Source of the DNA: Desulfobacterales bacterium
GTDB taxonomy: Bacteria; Desulfobacterota; Desulfobacteria; Desulfobacterales; C00003060
Assembly: GCA_020347085.1 (NCBI GenBank)
Contig: CP070769.1
Location: 2,150,096 to 2,156,960 of the forward strand
DNA: 6,865 nt
Direction of reading: 5' to 3'
Position numbers and translations under genes: made by a program. This document shows positions 1 to 5,674 of this stretch, in pieces (the first letter of the stretch is position 1; each line of letters starts with the position of its first letter). The notes under the pieces are model-generated. The model was not told where the DNA came from and did no database searches. It worked only from the letters and a program-made list of their open reading frames with translations.

Positions 1-10
1 AATACTCATC

Positions 11-26
11 TCAAGTTTCGCACCCT
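11..26 (+). repeat. Left 16-bp inverted repeat arm
   Basis: TCAAGTTTCGCACCCT, an exact reverse complement of positions 346-361. The match stops abruptly at both edges: the bases outside (position 10 and position 362) and inside do not pair. Confidence 0.85.
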
Positions 27-34
27 TTTGAAGC

Positions 35-65
35 TCCCTGCAGTCCCGACAAGTCGGGACAGGGA
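35..65. other. Strong hairpin next to the left inverted repeat
   Basis: GTCCCGAC (43-50) and GTCGGGAC (53-60) are perfectly complementary across a 2-base centre. The stem can extend through TCCCT (35-39) with AGGGA (61-65) if the three bases GCA bulge out on the left side. No T tract follows on either strand, so a classical intrinsic terminator is unlikely. Its position just inside the terminal repeat suggests it belongs to the element, perhaps as a transposase or host-factor site (inference). Confidence 0.6.
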
Positions 66-84
66 ATGCGCTCGCTGTTGCAGT

Positions 85-324
85 TCAACTGGTTGAAGTG
101 ACAACAAGAAGTGAGAAATCCCCCCTTTCATTTGCGACCATGATCGGTGACGCCTTAGTCAGCAACCGGGCTTTGACAGATAAGGAAATCCGCTTCACTG
201 CGGCCTCCAATGCCTTAAGTAGCCTTGTATATGTTGTTGCTTCAAATAGCTGTAGGCCTCCTTTCAGCGGAATTCCTTATCTGCCAATAATGCCCCACTG
301 TTTTGTATAAAAACCCCTTGGCAT
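85..324 (-). pseudogene. Broken minus-strand reading frame inside the small element
   Basis: On the minus strand, an ATG at 322-324 opens a frame beginning MPRGFYTKQWGIIGR. It meets a TAA at codon 16 (277-279), then continues open for 63 more codons to a TGA at 85-87. The second part has a protein-like composition, with an amphipathic stretch around LLKALEAAVKRISLSV. I do not recognise a family. No ribosome-binding site is visible before the ATG. The frame nearly fills the element between its inverted repeats. It could be a decayed gene or cargo fragment, or chance openness. An overlapping plus-strand frame (98-310, GTG start) has no better support, and I did not annotate it. Confidence 0.25.
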
Positions 325-345
325 ACAGGTTGGGGGCCGCACCGG

Positions 346-361
346 AGGGTGCGAAACTTGA
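346..361 (-). repeat. Right 16-bp inverted repeat arm
   Basis: AGGGTGCGAAACTTGA, an exact reverse complement of positions 11-26. The right arm shares bases with a local hairpin (338-353). Confidence 0.85.
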
Positions 362-402
362 CTTATATACATATGTTCGTACAACGTCATATGACTTTTT
401 CC

Positions 403-431
403 TTGAATATGGTTCCCAGCAAATGTATAAA
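403..431 (+). promoter_or_regulatory. Sigma70-type promoter candidate upstream of the RHH frame
   Basis: TTGAAT at 403-408 and TATAAA at 426-431 are separated by exactly 17 bases and each match five of six consensus bases. Transcription would start near 438, only a few bases before the N-terminal codons of the RHH frame. The -10 box lies in an inverted repeat, GTATAA-AA-TTATAC (425-438), which could be an operator. RHH proteins commonly repress their own promoter at such sites (family knowledge). Binding here is inference. Confidence 0.5.
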
Positions 432-442
432 ATTATACGCCC

Positions 443-592
443 TTAAGAGAACGATTCACAACCACGCTTGATAGTGAGTTGCTCCGGCAACTCAAGATCC
501 TGGCTATCAACAAGAAGTGCACTACAAATAAGCTTCTTGAAGACGCTATCCGAGACCTTCTCAAAAAGCACCAGAAGAGGGCCAAGAAATAA
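443..592 (+). pseudogene. Ribbon-helix-helix (RHH/CopG-like) DNA-binding protein without a start codon
   Basis: From 446 the frame reads RERFTTTLDSELLRQLKILA, runs on through a second helix ending in a lysine-rich tail, and stops at TAA (590-592). This is the layout of small CopG/Arc-type RHH proteins: an N-terminal beta strand (RFTTTLD), helix A (SELLRQLKILAINKK), a short turn, then helix B (TNKLLEDAIRDLLKKHQK), about 50 residues in all. The frame is closed upstream by a TAA at 428-430. None of the codons between it and the beta strand is ATG, GTG or TTG. The position where a start would be expected is TTA (443-445). The first in-frame TTG (479) would remove the DNA-binding strand. The gene therefore looks inactivated at its start, although a good promoter lies just upstream. 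Such proteins often act as antitoxins or self-repressors. The next gene follows 26 bases later, which would suit a two-gene unit. A sequencing error at the start is an alternative. Confidence 0.55.
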
Positions 593-618
593 CCCTTTCC
601 AAGGAAGCACAGCCCCCC

Positions 619-936
619 GTGTCCTGGCATAAGGTTACATTAACTGTCAGTGGTATTCCTGCACAAGAACTCACGACGCTTCGAAACAAGTTTTTCGAGA
701 TTTGGATAGCTTCAGGCTCACCCAGGGGAATAGGCCTTTTCTGCGATATAGAGCCACAAGCCCAGTTGGATAGACAGGTCGGGACGCAAATCAGTTTCTA
801 CTTTTCACCAGATGCTCTTCGCTTGGCATCTTCGTTAGTTTCAGATTCCACAGTGGCGATTTACTGTGAGCCGCCTGATGCCAGAAAGGTAATCTTTGTT
901 GCTGGAGACGAGGGTTGTTGGGAGTTACTAGAATAG
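619..936 (+). CDS. Hypothetical protein, 105 residues
   Basis: A 105-residue frame starting MSWHKVTLTVSG and ending WELLE. The GTG at 619 is the first usable start: no ATG, GTG or TTG lies in frame between an upstream stop near 538 and this codon. A purine-rich AAGGAAG (601-607) sits 11 bases before it. I do not recognise a named domain. Visible features are an N-terminal beta-like stretch, a helical segment (QELTTLRNKFFEIWIASGSP), a central ISFYFSPDALRLASSLV motif, and an acidic C-terminus. No signal peptide or membrane segment is evident. A central FSP-[ADG]-[AL]-[RV]-[LI]-A-like motif is, from memory, shared with small uncharacterised bacterial proteins, but I cannot name the family. It lies 26 bases behind the startless RHH frame and may once have shared its promoter. 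A toxin role is possible from that position, but no toxin motif is visible. Confidence 0.6.
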   Translation: MSWHKVTLTVSGIPAQELTTLRNKFFEIWIASGSPRGIGLFCDIEPQAQLDRQVGTQISFYFSPDALRLASSLVSDSTVAIYCEPPDARKVIFVAGDEGCWELLE

Positions 937-1020
937 CTGGCAACCTGTACAAAGAAGCTTTTAAGAAGGACAAGAAGAAGCATAGGAAATGGCCTTGACC
1001 AAACGGGTGCCATGAACGCA

Positions 1021-1065
1021 ATGTCAAGACACCATTGCTCACGATGGGTGGTGGTGTCTTGGCAT
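1021..1065. repeat. 14-bp inverted repeat / stable hairpin between convergent genes
   Basis: ATGTCAAGACACCA (1021-1034) pairs with TGGTGTCTTGGCAT (1052-1065) across a 17-base loop. Thirteen of 14 positions are Watson-Crick pairs, and the remaining one is a T-G pair that would hold as U-G in RNA. On the plus strand it is followed by GGTTTTGCT, a poor T tract. It could slow transcription from either side in this convergent gap, or be the remnant of a small palindromic repeat. Confidence 0.65.
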
Positions 1066-1116
1066 GGTTTTGCTATCTTGAAGCTTCCGAAAGTCAGTAT
1101 GTTAACAAGTAAGTCT

Positions 1117-1135
1117 AAAAAAACCTTTGGCTTCA
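1117..1135 (-). terminator. Weak intrinsic terminator candidate after otsA
   Basis: Read on the minus strand, GAAGCC-AAA-GGTTTT can form a six-pair stem (two of the pairs G-T) with a three-base loop, running into a total of seven T residues. It lies about 20 bases beyond the otsA stop codon, where an operon terminator is expected. The stem is short and partly wobble-paired, so efficiency is doubtful. The stronger hairpin at 1021-1065 may act as a backup. Confidence 0.3.
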
Positions 1136-1156
1136 AATTTTCGAGATTCTGTAAAG

Positions 1157-2671
1157 TTATTGTATCTCGAATTGCGGGAAATACTCCTCAATGAGGGGAA
1201 AGTTGTCTAACCGTTTTTCTATGGCTGCTTGTAGGATAGAATTCACCCACCAGTAGATGTCCTGCTTCTTTATGGAATCCCGCAAGTTCCTCATGCGCTG
1301 CTGTCTCTCATCTTGTGGCATTTTGAGAGCTTGATAGATGGCGTCTGCTAGGCCTTCTATATCATGTGGGTTTACCAAGAGCGCGCCCTTTGGCAGTAGT
1401 GCGGCTGCTCCTGCAAACTCACTCAAAATCAGCACGCAATTCTCTTCCAGACTGGCAGCGCAGTACTCTTTCGCGATCAAGTTCATGCCATCTTTGAATG
1501 ATGTTACCAGTGCGATTTCGGCAGTGCGATAGTAAGCGACTAGTTCACTACGATCCAGGTTGCGAAACTGGTAGTGAATAGGCACCCAACCCGAGCGGGT
1601 GAACTGGCCGTTGATCTCGCCCACCAATCGCTCAATTTCTATTTTCAAATCATCGTATGTGGGTATCTCTGGTCTGCTTGGTACTACCACCTGGACCAAA
1701 ACCACCCTTTCTTGAAGTTCCGGGTAACGCGACAGGGCGTTCCTGAAAGCCTCAAGCCTTTCGATGATTCCCTTTGTGTAATCCAAACGGTCAACGCCTA
1801 GAATAATCTGCACCCCGGGCAACTGTTCGTGAATGTACCAGGCTCTATCCGCCACATCACTCGTTGCGGCCAGGTTGGCGAACTCGTTGAAGTCAATGCT
1901 TATGGGAAAGGTCCCTACCCGGACATCATAGTTTCCGAACCTGACCACGAGAACCTGTCCCTTGCCCTGGACCTGGATATCTCTGATTAGGGTACGTATG
2001 CACTGAATAAAATTGCGTCGATCGCGTAATGTTTGGAAGCCGATTAGGTCATAGCTCATGAGAGATCGCAGAAGCTCAAATCTCCATGGGAGCCGCAAGA
2101 AGATATCGAGCGGCGGGAACGGGATGTGTAGAAAAAAGCCGAGGTTGTCCTTTACGCCCAATTGGCGGAGTTCCCGGGCTACATTCATGAGGTGGTAGTC
2201 ATGAACCCAGATGAAATCACCGCTCACCAGGTTCTCTTTAATTACGAGGGCGAACTTACGGTTAACATCTTGGTAGCTTGACCAATAGGAGGGGTCAAAG
2301 TTGCACCTGGAAGGAAAGTCGTGGAAAAGGGGCCAACTCACCTCATTGGCGAATCCGCAATAATATTTTTGCTTTTCCTCGGCTGTGACAGCTACTGGTT
2401 TAAGAGTGAACCCAGCGTCATGGGTAAAACGTGCCAGGACCCTCTCCAACTCCTTCCCTGAAGCCTCAGTCGTTCCCGGCCAACCGATCCACAAGCCACC
2501 GCGGTGCCTGAGCACTGGGGCAAGGGCTGTAACCAGGCCTCCGGAGCCTGACATCGCTTTCCAGCGCCCACGCTTTTCCTTGCATAGCACCACGGGAAGC
2601 CGGTTGGAGACAATGATAAGCCGTTTTTTTTGTGAATCCCTATGAGCGGCAGTTCTACTTGTTGGCGGCAT
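1157..2671 (-). CDS. otsA: Trehalose-6-phosphate synthase (GT20, OtsA)
   Basis: OtsA is a cytoplasmic retaining glycosyltransferase of family GT20. It transfers glucose from UDP-glucose to glucose 6-phosphate, giving trehalose 6-phosphate. The 504-residue product has the full series of family signatures: VSNRLP (21-26, phosphate-binding Arg24), SGSGGL (41-46), WVHDYHLM (155-162), HIPFP (182-186), DRLDYTKG (294-301, Arg295 and Lys300 at the donor phosphates) and DGMNLIAKE (394-402). It is slightly longer than the roughly 470-residue E. coli enzyme, through about 17 extra residues before the first strand and a longer C-terminal tail. The ATG directly follows the otsB stop codon with no spacer, and a GGAGG at 2678-2682 supports it. 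It is the last gene of the operon. All catalytic residues I looked for are present. A related GT20 activity such as glucosylglycerol-phosphate synthase cannot be fully excluded, but the adjacent OtsB favours trehalose. Confidence 0.95.
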   Translation of the reverse strand: MPPTSRTAAHRDSQKKRLIIVSNRLPVVLCKEKRGRWKAMSGSGGLVTALAPVLRHRGGLWIGWPGTTEASGKELERVLARFTHDAGFTLKPVAVTAEEKQKYYCGFANEVSWPLFHDFPSRCNFDPSYWSSYQDVNRKFALVIKENLVSGDFIWVHDYHLMNVARELRQLGVKDNLGFFLHIPFPPLDIFLRLPWRFELLRSLMSYDLIGFQTLRDRRNFIQCIRTLIRDIQVQGKGQVLVVRFGNYDVRVGTFPISIDFNEFANLAATSDVADRAWYIHEQLPGVQIILGVDRLDYTKGIIERLEAFRNALSRYPELQERVVLVQVVVPSRPEIPTYDDLKIEIERLVGEINGQFTRSGWVPIHYQFRNLDRSELVAYYRTAEIALVTSFKDGMNLIAKEYCAASLEENCVLILSEFAGAAALLPKGALLVNPHDIEGLADAIYQALKMPQDERQQRMRNLRDSIKKQDIYWWVNSILQAAIEKRLDNFPLIEEYFPQFEIQ

Positions 2672-3505
2672 TCAGCGCCTCCGTTCTTGTTGGGGTCTCA
2701 CCTTCCTTGACGATGCGGCGGTCTTCTGCCAGAGCCTTAAGAAATCCAATAACTCCTCGGGAGGGCAAAGCCAAAGGTCGGCCTTGGTATCACGCAGCTG
2801 TTCTCTCACCAGCACACCTATACCCCGTGAGGTACATGTCTTCACAGCTGAAAACGCGTCTTCATCGGTCAGGTCGTCACCCAGGTAAGCAGCCACCGCC
2901 TGACCCCCCATTTCAGCCAGGATGGTCTCTACGGCTTCGCCTTTGCTGATTTCTGGTGGTCGCAGTTCAAGCCCACCGTCAAATGCACGAATGGATAGCC
3001 CCATCCCCGCTGTAAAGTTTGGGAGAACTTTCAGCAGCCCGTCTTGTATTGCTTTCACCTTGGGGGGTTCTGTACCTCTCCAGTGTATGGCGACGCCGAG
3101 GGGCTTTCTCTCGACGTGGTCGTTCCAGCCCATCTTCTCCATCCAGCGTACCACCGACTCTAAGCCATGTGAGGTGTCGGTTGGGAGGGGGGCCCTTTGG
3201 TAGGTTCCGTCTTGAAAAAGCCTCTCACCTCCGTGAGACCCCCAGATTTCAGGGGTTCGCTCCAAGCCAAGCAAAGGGATGATATCATCTAAGCCTCGGC
3301 CGGTTATGATCACCAGCCGTGTACCCCCCTCTTGAATGATATCTTTAAGAACGGCTGGCACCTCCGGATAGGGGAAGGCCCTATCGCGCTTAACGACGAA
3401 GGGAGCCAAGGTGCCGTCATAATCCAAAAGCAAGGCACGATTTCGGGATTTTTCGAGAGACTCAAAAAACTTGGACGGGTCTTTGTCCGGATTAAGGACC
3501 TTCAT
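2672..3505 (-). CDS. otsB: Trehalose-6-phosphate phosphatase (HAD superfamily, OtsB)
   Basis: OtsB removes the phosphate from trehalose 6-phosphate to give free trehalose, using Mg2+ and a phospho-aspartate intermediate. The 277-residue protein shows the HAD motifs in order: LLDYDGTL (26-33, nucleophile Asp28 and acid/base Asp30), IITGR (66-70), GLELRP (178-183) with conserved Lys188 just after it, and LGDDLTDEDAF (208-218, metal-binding aspartates). The cap domain lies between the second and third motifs, as in trehalose phosphatases. Length is normal for the family. The C-terminal tail (from about 262) is basic and looks disordered. The ATG at 3503-3505 has no strong ribosome-binding site. 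The 68-base gap to treT holds a small stem (CACTT at 3522-3526 with AAGTG at 3537-3541) but no clear promoter. otsA starts at the base after its stop. Confidence 0.95.
   Translation of the reverse strand: MKVLNPDKDPSKFFESLEKSRNRALLLDYDGTLAPFVVKRDRAFPYPEVPAVLKDIIQEGGTRLVIITGRGLDDIIPLLGLERTPEIWGSHGGERLFQDGTYQRAPLPTDTSHGLESVVRWMEKMGWNDHVERKPLGVAIHWRGTEPPKVKAIQDGLLKVLPNFTAGMGLSIRAFDGGLELRPPEISKGEAVETILAEMGGQAVAAYLGDDLTDEDAFSAVKTCTSRGIGVLVREQLRDTKADLWLCPPEELLDFLRLWQKTAASSRKVRPQQERRR
2678..2682 (-). promoter_or_regulatory. Ribosome-binding site of otsA, inside the end of otsB
   Basis: GGAGG on the minus strand, six bases before the ATG at 2669-2671. It lies within the final arginine codons of otsB, so otsB termination and otsA initiation are adjacent and probably translationally coupled. 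Confidence 0.75.
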
Positions 3506-3573
3506 TGAGCGTTTGCTTAAGCACTTGTCACATAGTAAGTGGAGAAGTCGGAGTTTTAGGCCAGTGTGATGAC

Positions 3574-4815
3574 TTATCCCAGCTCAATCCTGTCGCGACA
3601 GCCGTGAATGAGGGCCACCATAAGGGTGAGGTATTCTCGAAGCTGCCTAGTAATCAAAAAATTTTCCCTTACAAACTCTCGTGCTTTTTGTCCCATTTCC
3701 TGAAGCTTATGCGGGCGCTCGAGGAGATAGCGCACCCTAAGAGCAGCGCCCTCAGGTGTGCTGACCAGAAAACCAGTGTGGTTGTTGATCACCTGCAACC
3801 TTATGCCACCGGTGTCTCCCCCGACCACAGGCTTGCCTTTCCACATAGCCTCAGTGACCGTCAGACCAAAACCCTCGCGAATTGATTTTTGCAGCACGAC
3901 GTCAGCCGCGCGTTGAAGGGCATTGATGGTTCGGTGGGCATCGGAAGGGAGTTGCAAAATATGTATGTCAGGATCATCCTCAGAAAAAGCCTCAGCCTCG
4001 CTACGCACCAGCTCCCCTTCAGGATCGTCAGTGGCCACGCCACCAGCTAAGTCCAGCTGTAAGTCGGGGACATACTTTTTAGCTAGCCTGAACGCATAAA
4101 TGACTCCGAGGGGGTCTTTGAAGCGGTCAAAGCGGGAGACCTGCAGCATCAGGGGCCTGCTAGCATCAAGACCGAACCTTTCAAAGATCCCATCAACCTC
4201 TGTCTCGTCCAAGTCGATGTTTTTATCGCTAAGGGGATCGATGCTGGGCGGAATAAGATATTCGGGGTGTGGTAAGGTCTGTGCGAAGTCTGACAGCGAG
4301 AAGATGCTCGCATCGTATGGCTCTACAAACTCGCGCAGATATTTCCAGACGGGTCTATAAGGGTGACTCAGGTCGATATGGCACCGCCACACCCAGTAAC
4401 CTTTCCGCTGTGGACACAAAGAGAGAAGTGGTGCAGGTTGGGGGTCATGAACAAACACCATGTCCGCCTCTGCCAGGAGGGGACCCAGTGATTTCGCCAT
4501 ACCCTGGTTCGTGTCTTCATAAGTCTGTAGCAGAGCGTCAGGTATTTCAATTTTGTTTCCCTGTAAGGCGTTGTGGAAGCTCTTTGTGCATTGGAAGAAG
4601 CTTTCATCCCCGGTTATGACCTCCCAGGTTGTGTCGATGCCCATCTCCTGCATGAGCGGAACCATTTTGCCCAGAATCTCAGCCACACCCCCACCCATAT
4701 AAGTAGAGTTGACGTGAACGACCCGAACACCTTGCAGGCGTTCCGCTAGCTGGCGGAGTTGATTGATGACGTCCTGGCCGGCTACCCCAGCATATGCATT
4801 TAGAATTGCTGGCAA
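3574..4815 (-). CDS. treT: Trehalose glycosyltransferring synthase (GT4, TreT-like)
   Basis: TreT enzymes make trehalose in one step from a nucleotide-activated glucose (ADP- or UDP-glucose) and free glucose, and in some organisms run in reverse. The 413-residue protein has a GT-B layout. The N-terminal domain carries VHVNSTYMGGGVAEIL (33-48), the signature that separates TreT from generic GT4 enzymes, followed by VFVHDPQPAPL (120-130) and CHIDLS (145-150). The C-terminal donor domain has QVSRFDRFKDP (225-235) and the EX7E motif (Glu314 to Glu322) within SIREGFGLTVTEAMWKGKP. The start must be TTG at 4813-4815: going upstream the frame reaches a stop with no ATG or GTG, and a GGGAAG lies five bases before it. 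It begins two bases after the DUF5752 stop, so the two genes are tightly linked. Donor preference cannot be read from sequence. A TreT-like enzyme of slightly different acceptor use is the main alternative. Confidence 0.88.
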   Translation of the reverse strand: MPAILNAYAGVAGQDVINQLRQLAERLQGVRVVHVNSTYMGGGVAEILGKMVPLMQEMGIDTTWEVITGDESFFQCTKSFHNALQGNKIEIPDALLQTYEDTNQGMAKSLGPLLAEADMVFVHDPQPAPLLSLCPQRKGYWVWRCHIDLSHPYRPVWKYLREFVEPYDASIFSLSDFAQTLPHPEYLIPPSIDPLSDKNIDLDETEVDGIFERFGLDASRPLMLQVSRFDRFKDPLGVIYAFRLAKKYVPDLQLDLAGGVATDDPEGELVRSEAEAFSEDDPDIHILQLPSDAHRTINALQRAADVVLQKSIREGFGLTVTEAMWKGKPVVGGDTGGIRLQVINNHTGFLVSTPEGAALRVRYLLERPHKLQEMGQKAREFVRENFLITRQLREYLTLMVALIHGCRDRIELG

Positions 4816-4817
4816 GA

Positions 4818-5492
4818 CTACTTCCCGAAGTACGAGTTAAACACCTTTGTTAGTTCCTTGCGTAGTTCACTTAAGCCCGAGAAAAAGTGGTCCAGCTTGG
4901 CAAGACTGTTACAAAGATCTTTATAACCGTCGAAGCAACCCTCTATCCAAGCCCTGAAGTCGTCGAGGCCCCCTGCACTGCGTCGACGAGCATCTACAAA
5001 ATGTACGAAAATGCTACCGATCGACATGAGAGGCACTGCCTGAGCAAGTTCTTCCGGACGCTCGATTCGGGAGTGGGTATCAAACACAATAATCTGGGAG
5101 CGGACAAAATAGAACTGCTTGTCGGGCTTGGACCACGGCACCCACTCTAACTGATCCAGACGCTCCTCAACAACCTCCACAACTTCTTCTCGGAGACCCT
5201 CCAGGTCGGTGTAATCGGTAGGATCGATGATACCGAGTCTTTCAGCCAGCATGGCATCCTGTAGTGCGTATAGGCTCCAAATGGCGAAGTCATTATGGTA
5301 CTCAGGATCATCAAAACGGGGCCGGAGAAGACCACCCCAAAAATGGTAATAGATACTATCGGGATGGATTGTGCGAAGATTGTCCCTTAATTCTCGCAGA
5401 TTTTGTGCACGCTTGCCTGTGGCGATGGCAGCCAGTGCACAATCTTGAATCGCGAAGGGCATGCCGCTTGTCGGTCTTGGAATAGATTGCAT
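4818..5492 (-). CDS. DUF5752 family protein, first gene of the trehalose operon
   Basis: A 224-residue cytoplasmic protein of a family I recognise as DUF5752, commonly encoded next to TreT-type glycosyltransferases. Its biochemical role is not established. Recognisable parts are an N-terminal segment MPFAIQDCALAAIATGKRA (11-29), a conserved SIYYHFWGGLLRPRFDDPEY block (46-65) rich in aromatic residues and arginines, FYFVRSQIIVFDTHSRIERP (127-146), and SIGSIFVHFVDARRRS (157-172). There is no signal peptide or membrane helix, and I see no known enzyme motif. The ATG at 5490-5492 has a GAGGG about nine bases upstream. It leads the operon, and treT starts two bases after its stop. A dedicated TreT partner, regulator or sugar-sensing subunit would fit the position, but that is inference. 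Confidence 0.85.
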   Translation of the reverse strand: MQSIPRPTSGMPFAIQDCALAAIATGKRAQNLRELRDNLRTIHPDSIYYHFWGGLLRPRFDDPEYHNDFAIWSLYALQDAMLAERLGIIDPTDYTDLEGLREEVVEVVEERLDQLEWVPWSKPDKQFYFVRSQIIVFDTHSRIERPEELAQAVPLMSIGSIFVHFVDARRRSAGGLDDFRAWIEGCFDGYKDLCNSLAKLDHFFSGLSELRKELTKVFNSYFGK

Positions 5493-5521
5493 GGATATAG
5501 CCCTCGTGACCTAATGTTTAT

Positions 5522-5550
5522 CACATACCATTCTGAAAGACTTAGATCAA
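5522..5550 (-). promoter_or_regulatory. Candidate promoter of the trehalose operon
   Basis: On the minus strand TTGATC (5545-5550) and TATGTG (5522-5527) are separated by 17 bases. The second hexamer is preceded by TGG, an extended -10 element that can compensate for a weak -10 box. Transcription would begin near 5515, leaving a leader of about 23 bases that contains the ribosome-binding site of the first gene. Confidence 0.4.
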
Positions 5551-5570
5551 GGTAGGCAATATTTTGAGCA

Positions 5571-5582
5571 TTGTGGTCACAA
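5571..5582. promoter_or_regulatory. Palindrome TTGTG-GT-CACAA upstream of the operon promoter
   Basis: Perfect 5-bp arms around a 2-base centre, about 21 bases upstream of the candidate -35 box. The position suits an activator or repressor site. No specific regulator is indicated. Confidence 0.3.
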
Positions 5583-5609
5583 CCCTCGAAGCTACTTTTA
5601 GTAAGCAGA

Positions 5610-5630
5610 TTCACAACTCGAGTCTGTGAA
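5610..5630. promoter_or_regulatory. Near-perfect 21-base palindrome upstream of the operon
   Basis: TTCACA (5610-5615) and TGTGAA (5625-5630) flank ACTCGAGT (5616-5623), itself a perfect palindrome, with one extra C at 5624. The half-sites run TCACA outside to TGTGA, the reverse of the E. coli CRP order, so a CRP site is not implied. It may be an operator for the divergent region. Confidence 0.35.
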
Positions 5631-5674
5631 AATGAACTTGTTCGGTTGGACAATACCCAAAGTCGCGGCGAAAT

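Larger units (their letters stand above)
11..361. mobile_element. Putative 351-bp MITE-like element bounded by 16-bp terminal inverted repeats
   Basis: The segment begins with TCAAGTTTCGCACCCT (11-26) and ends with its exact reverse complement AGGGTGCGAAACTTGA (346-361). A perfect 16-bp inverted repeat at this spacing is very unlikely by chance. Each end has a further palindrome just inside the repeat: GTCCCGAC-AA-GTCGGGAC at 43-60 on the left, and CGCACC-GGAG-GGTGCG at 338-353 overlapping the right arm. The interior is too short for a transposase and shows no intact gene, only a broken minus-strand frame. Short length, terminal inverted repeats and no transposase are the hallmarks of a non-autonomous element mobilised by an enzyme elsewhere. 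I see no convincing target-site duplication in the flanks, so an old insertion or a different kind of paired repeat remains possible. The identification is inference. Confidence 0.5.
937..1156. other. Convergent intergenic region between the 105-residue gene and otsA
   Basis: No intact gene is visible. A plus-strand frame open from 879 overlaps the end of the upstream gene and stops with TGA at 996-998. Its last part reads LYKEAFKKDKKKHRKWP, a lysine-rich tail resembling the end of a small basic protein, but it has no credible start or ribosome-binding site. Further right are a strong hairpin (1021-1065) and a weak minus-strand terminator candidate (1117-1135). Confidence 0.5.

Noticed and set aside
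98..310. Plus-strand 70-codon frame with GTG start inside the small element
   Set aside because: No clear ribosome-binding site or recognisable motif, and the opposite strand has an equally protein-like frame.
358..387. TTGACT at the right end of the element as an outward promoter
   Set aside because: No acceptable -10 hexamer lies 16-18 bases downstream; TATATA is too close. The better promoter is at 403-431.
5610..5630. CRP/FNR site
   Set aside because: The half-sites are in the opposite order to the CRP consensus and the centre is a palindrome, so no known regulator is indicated.
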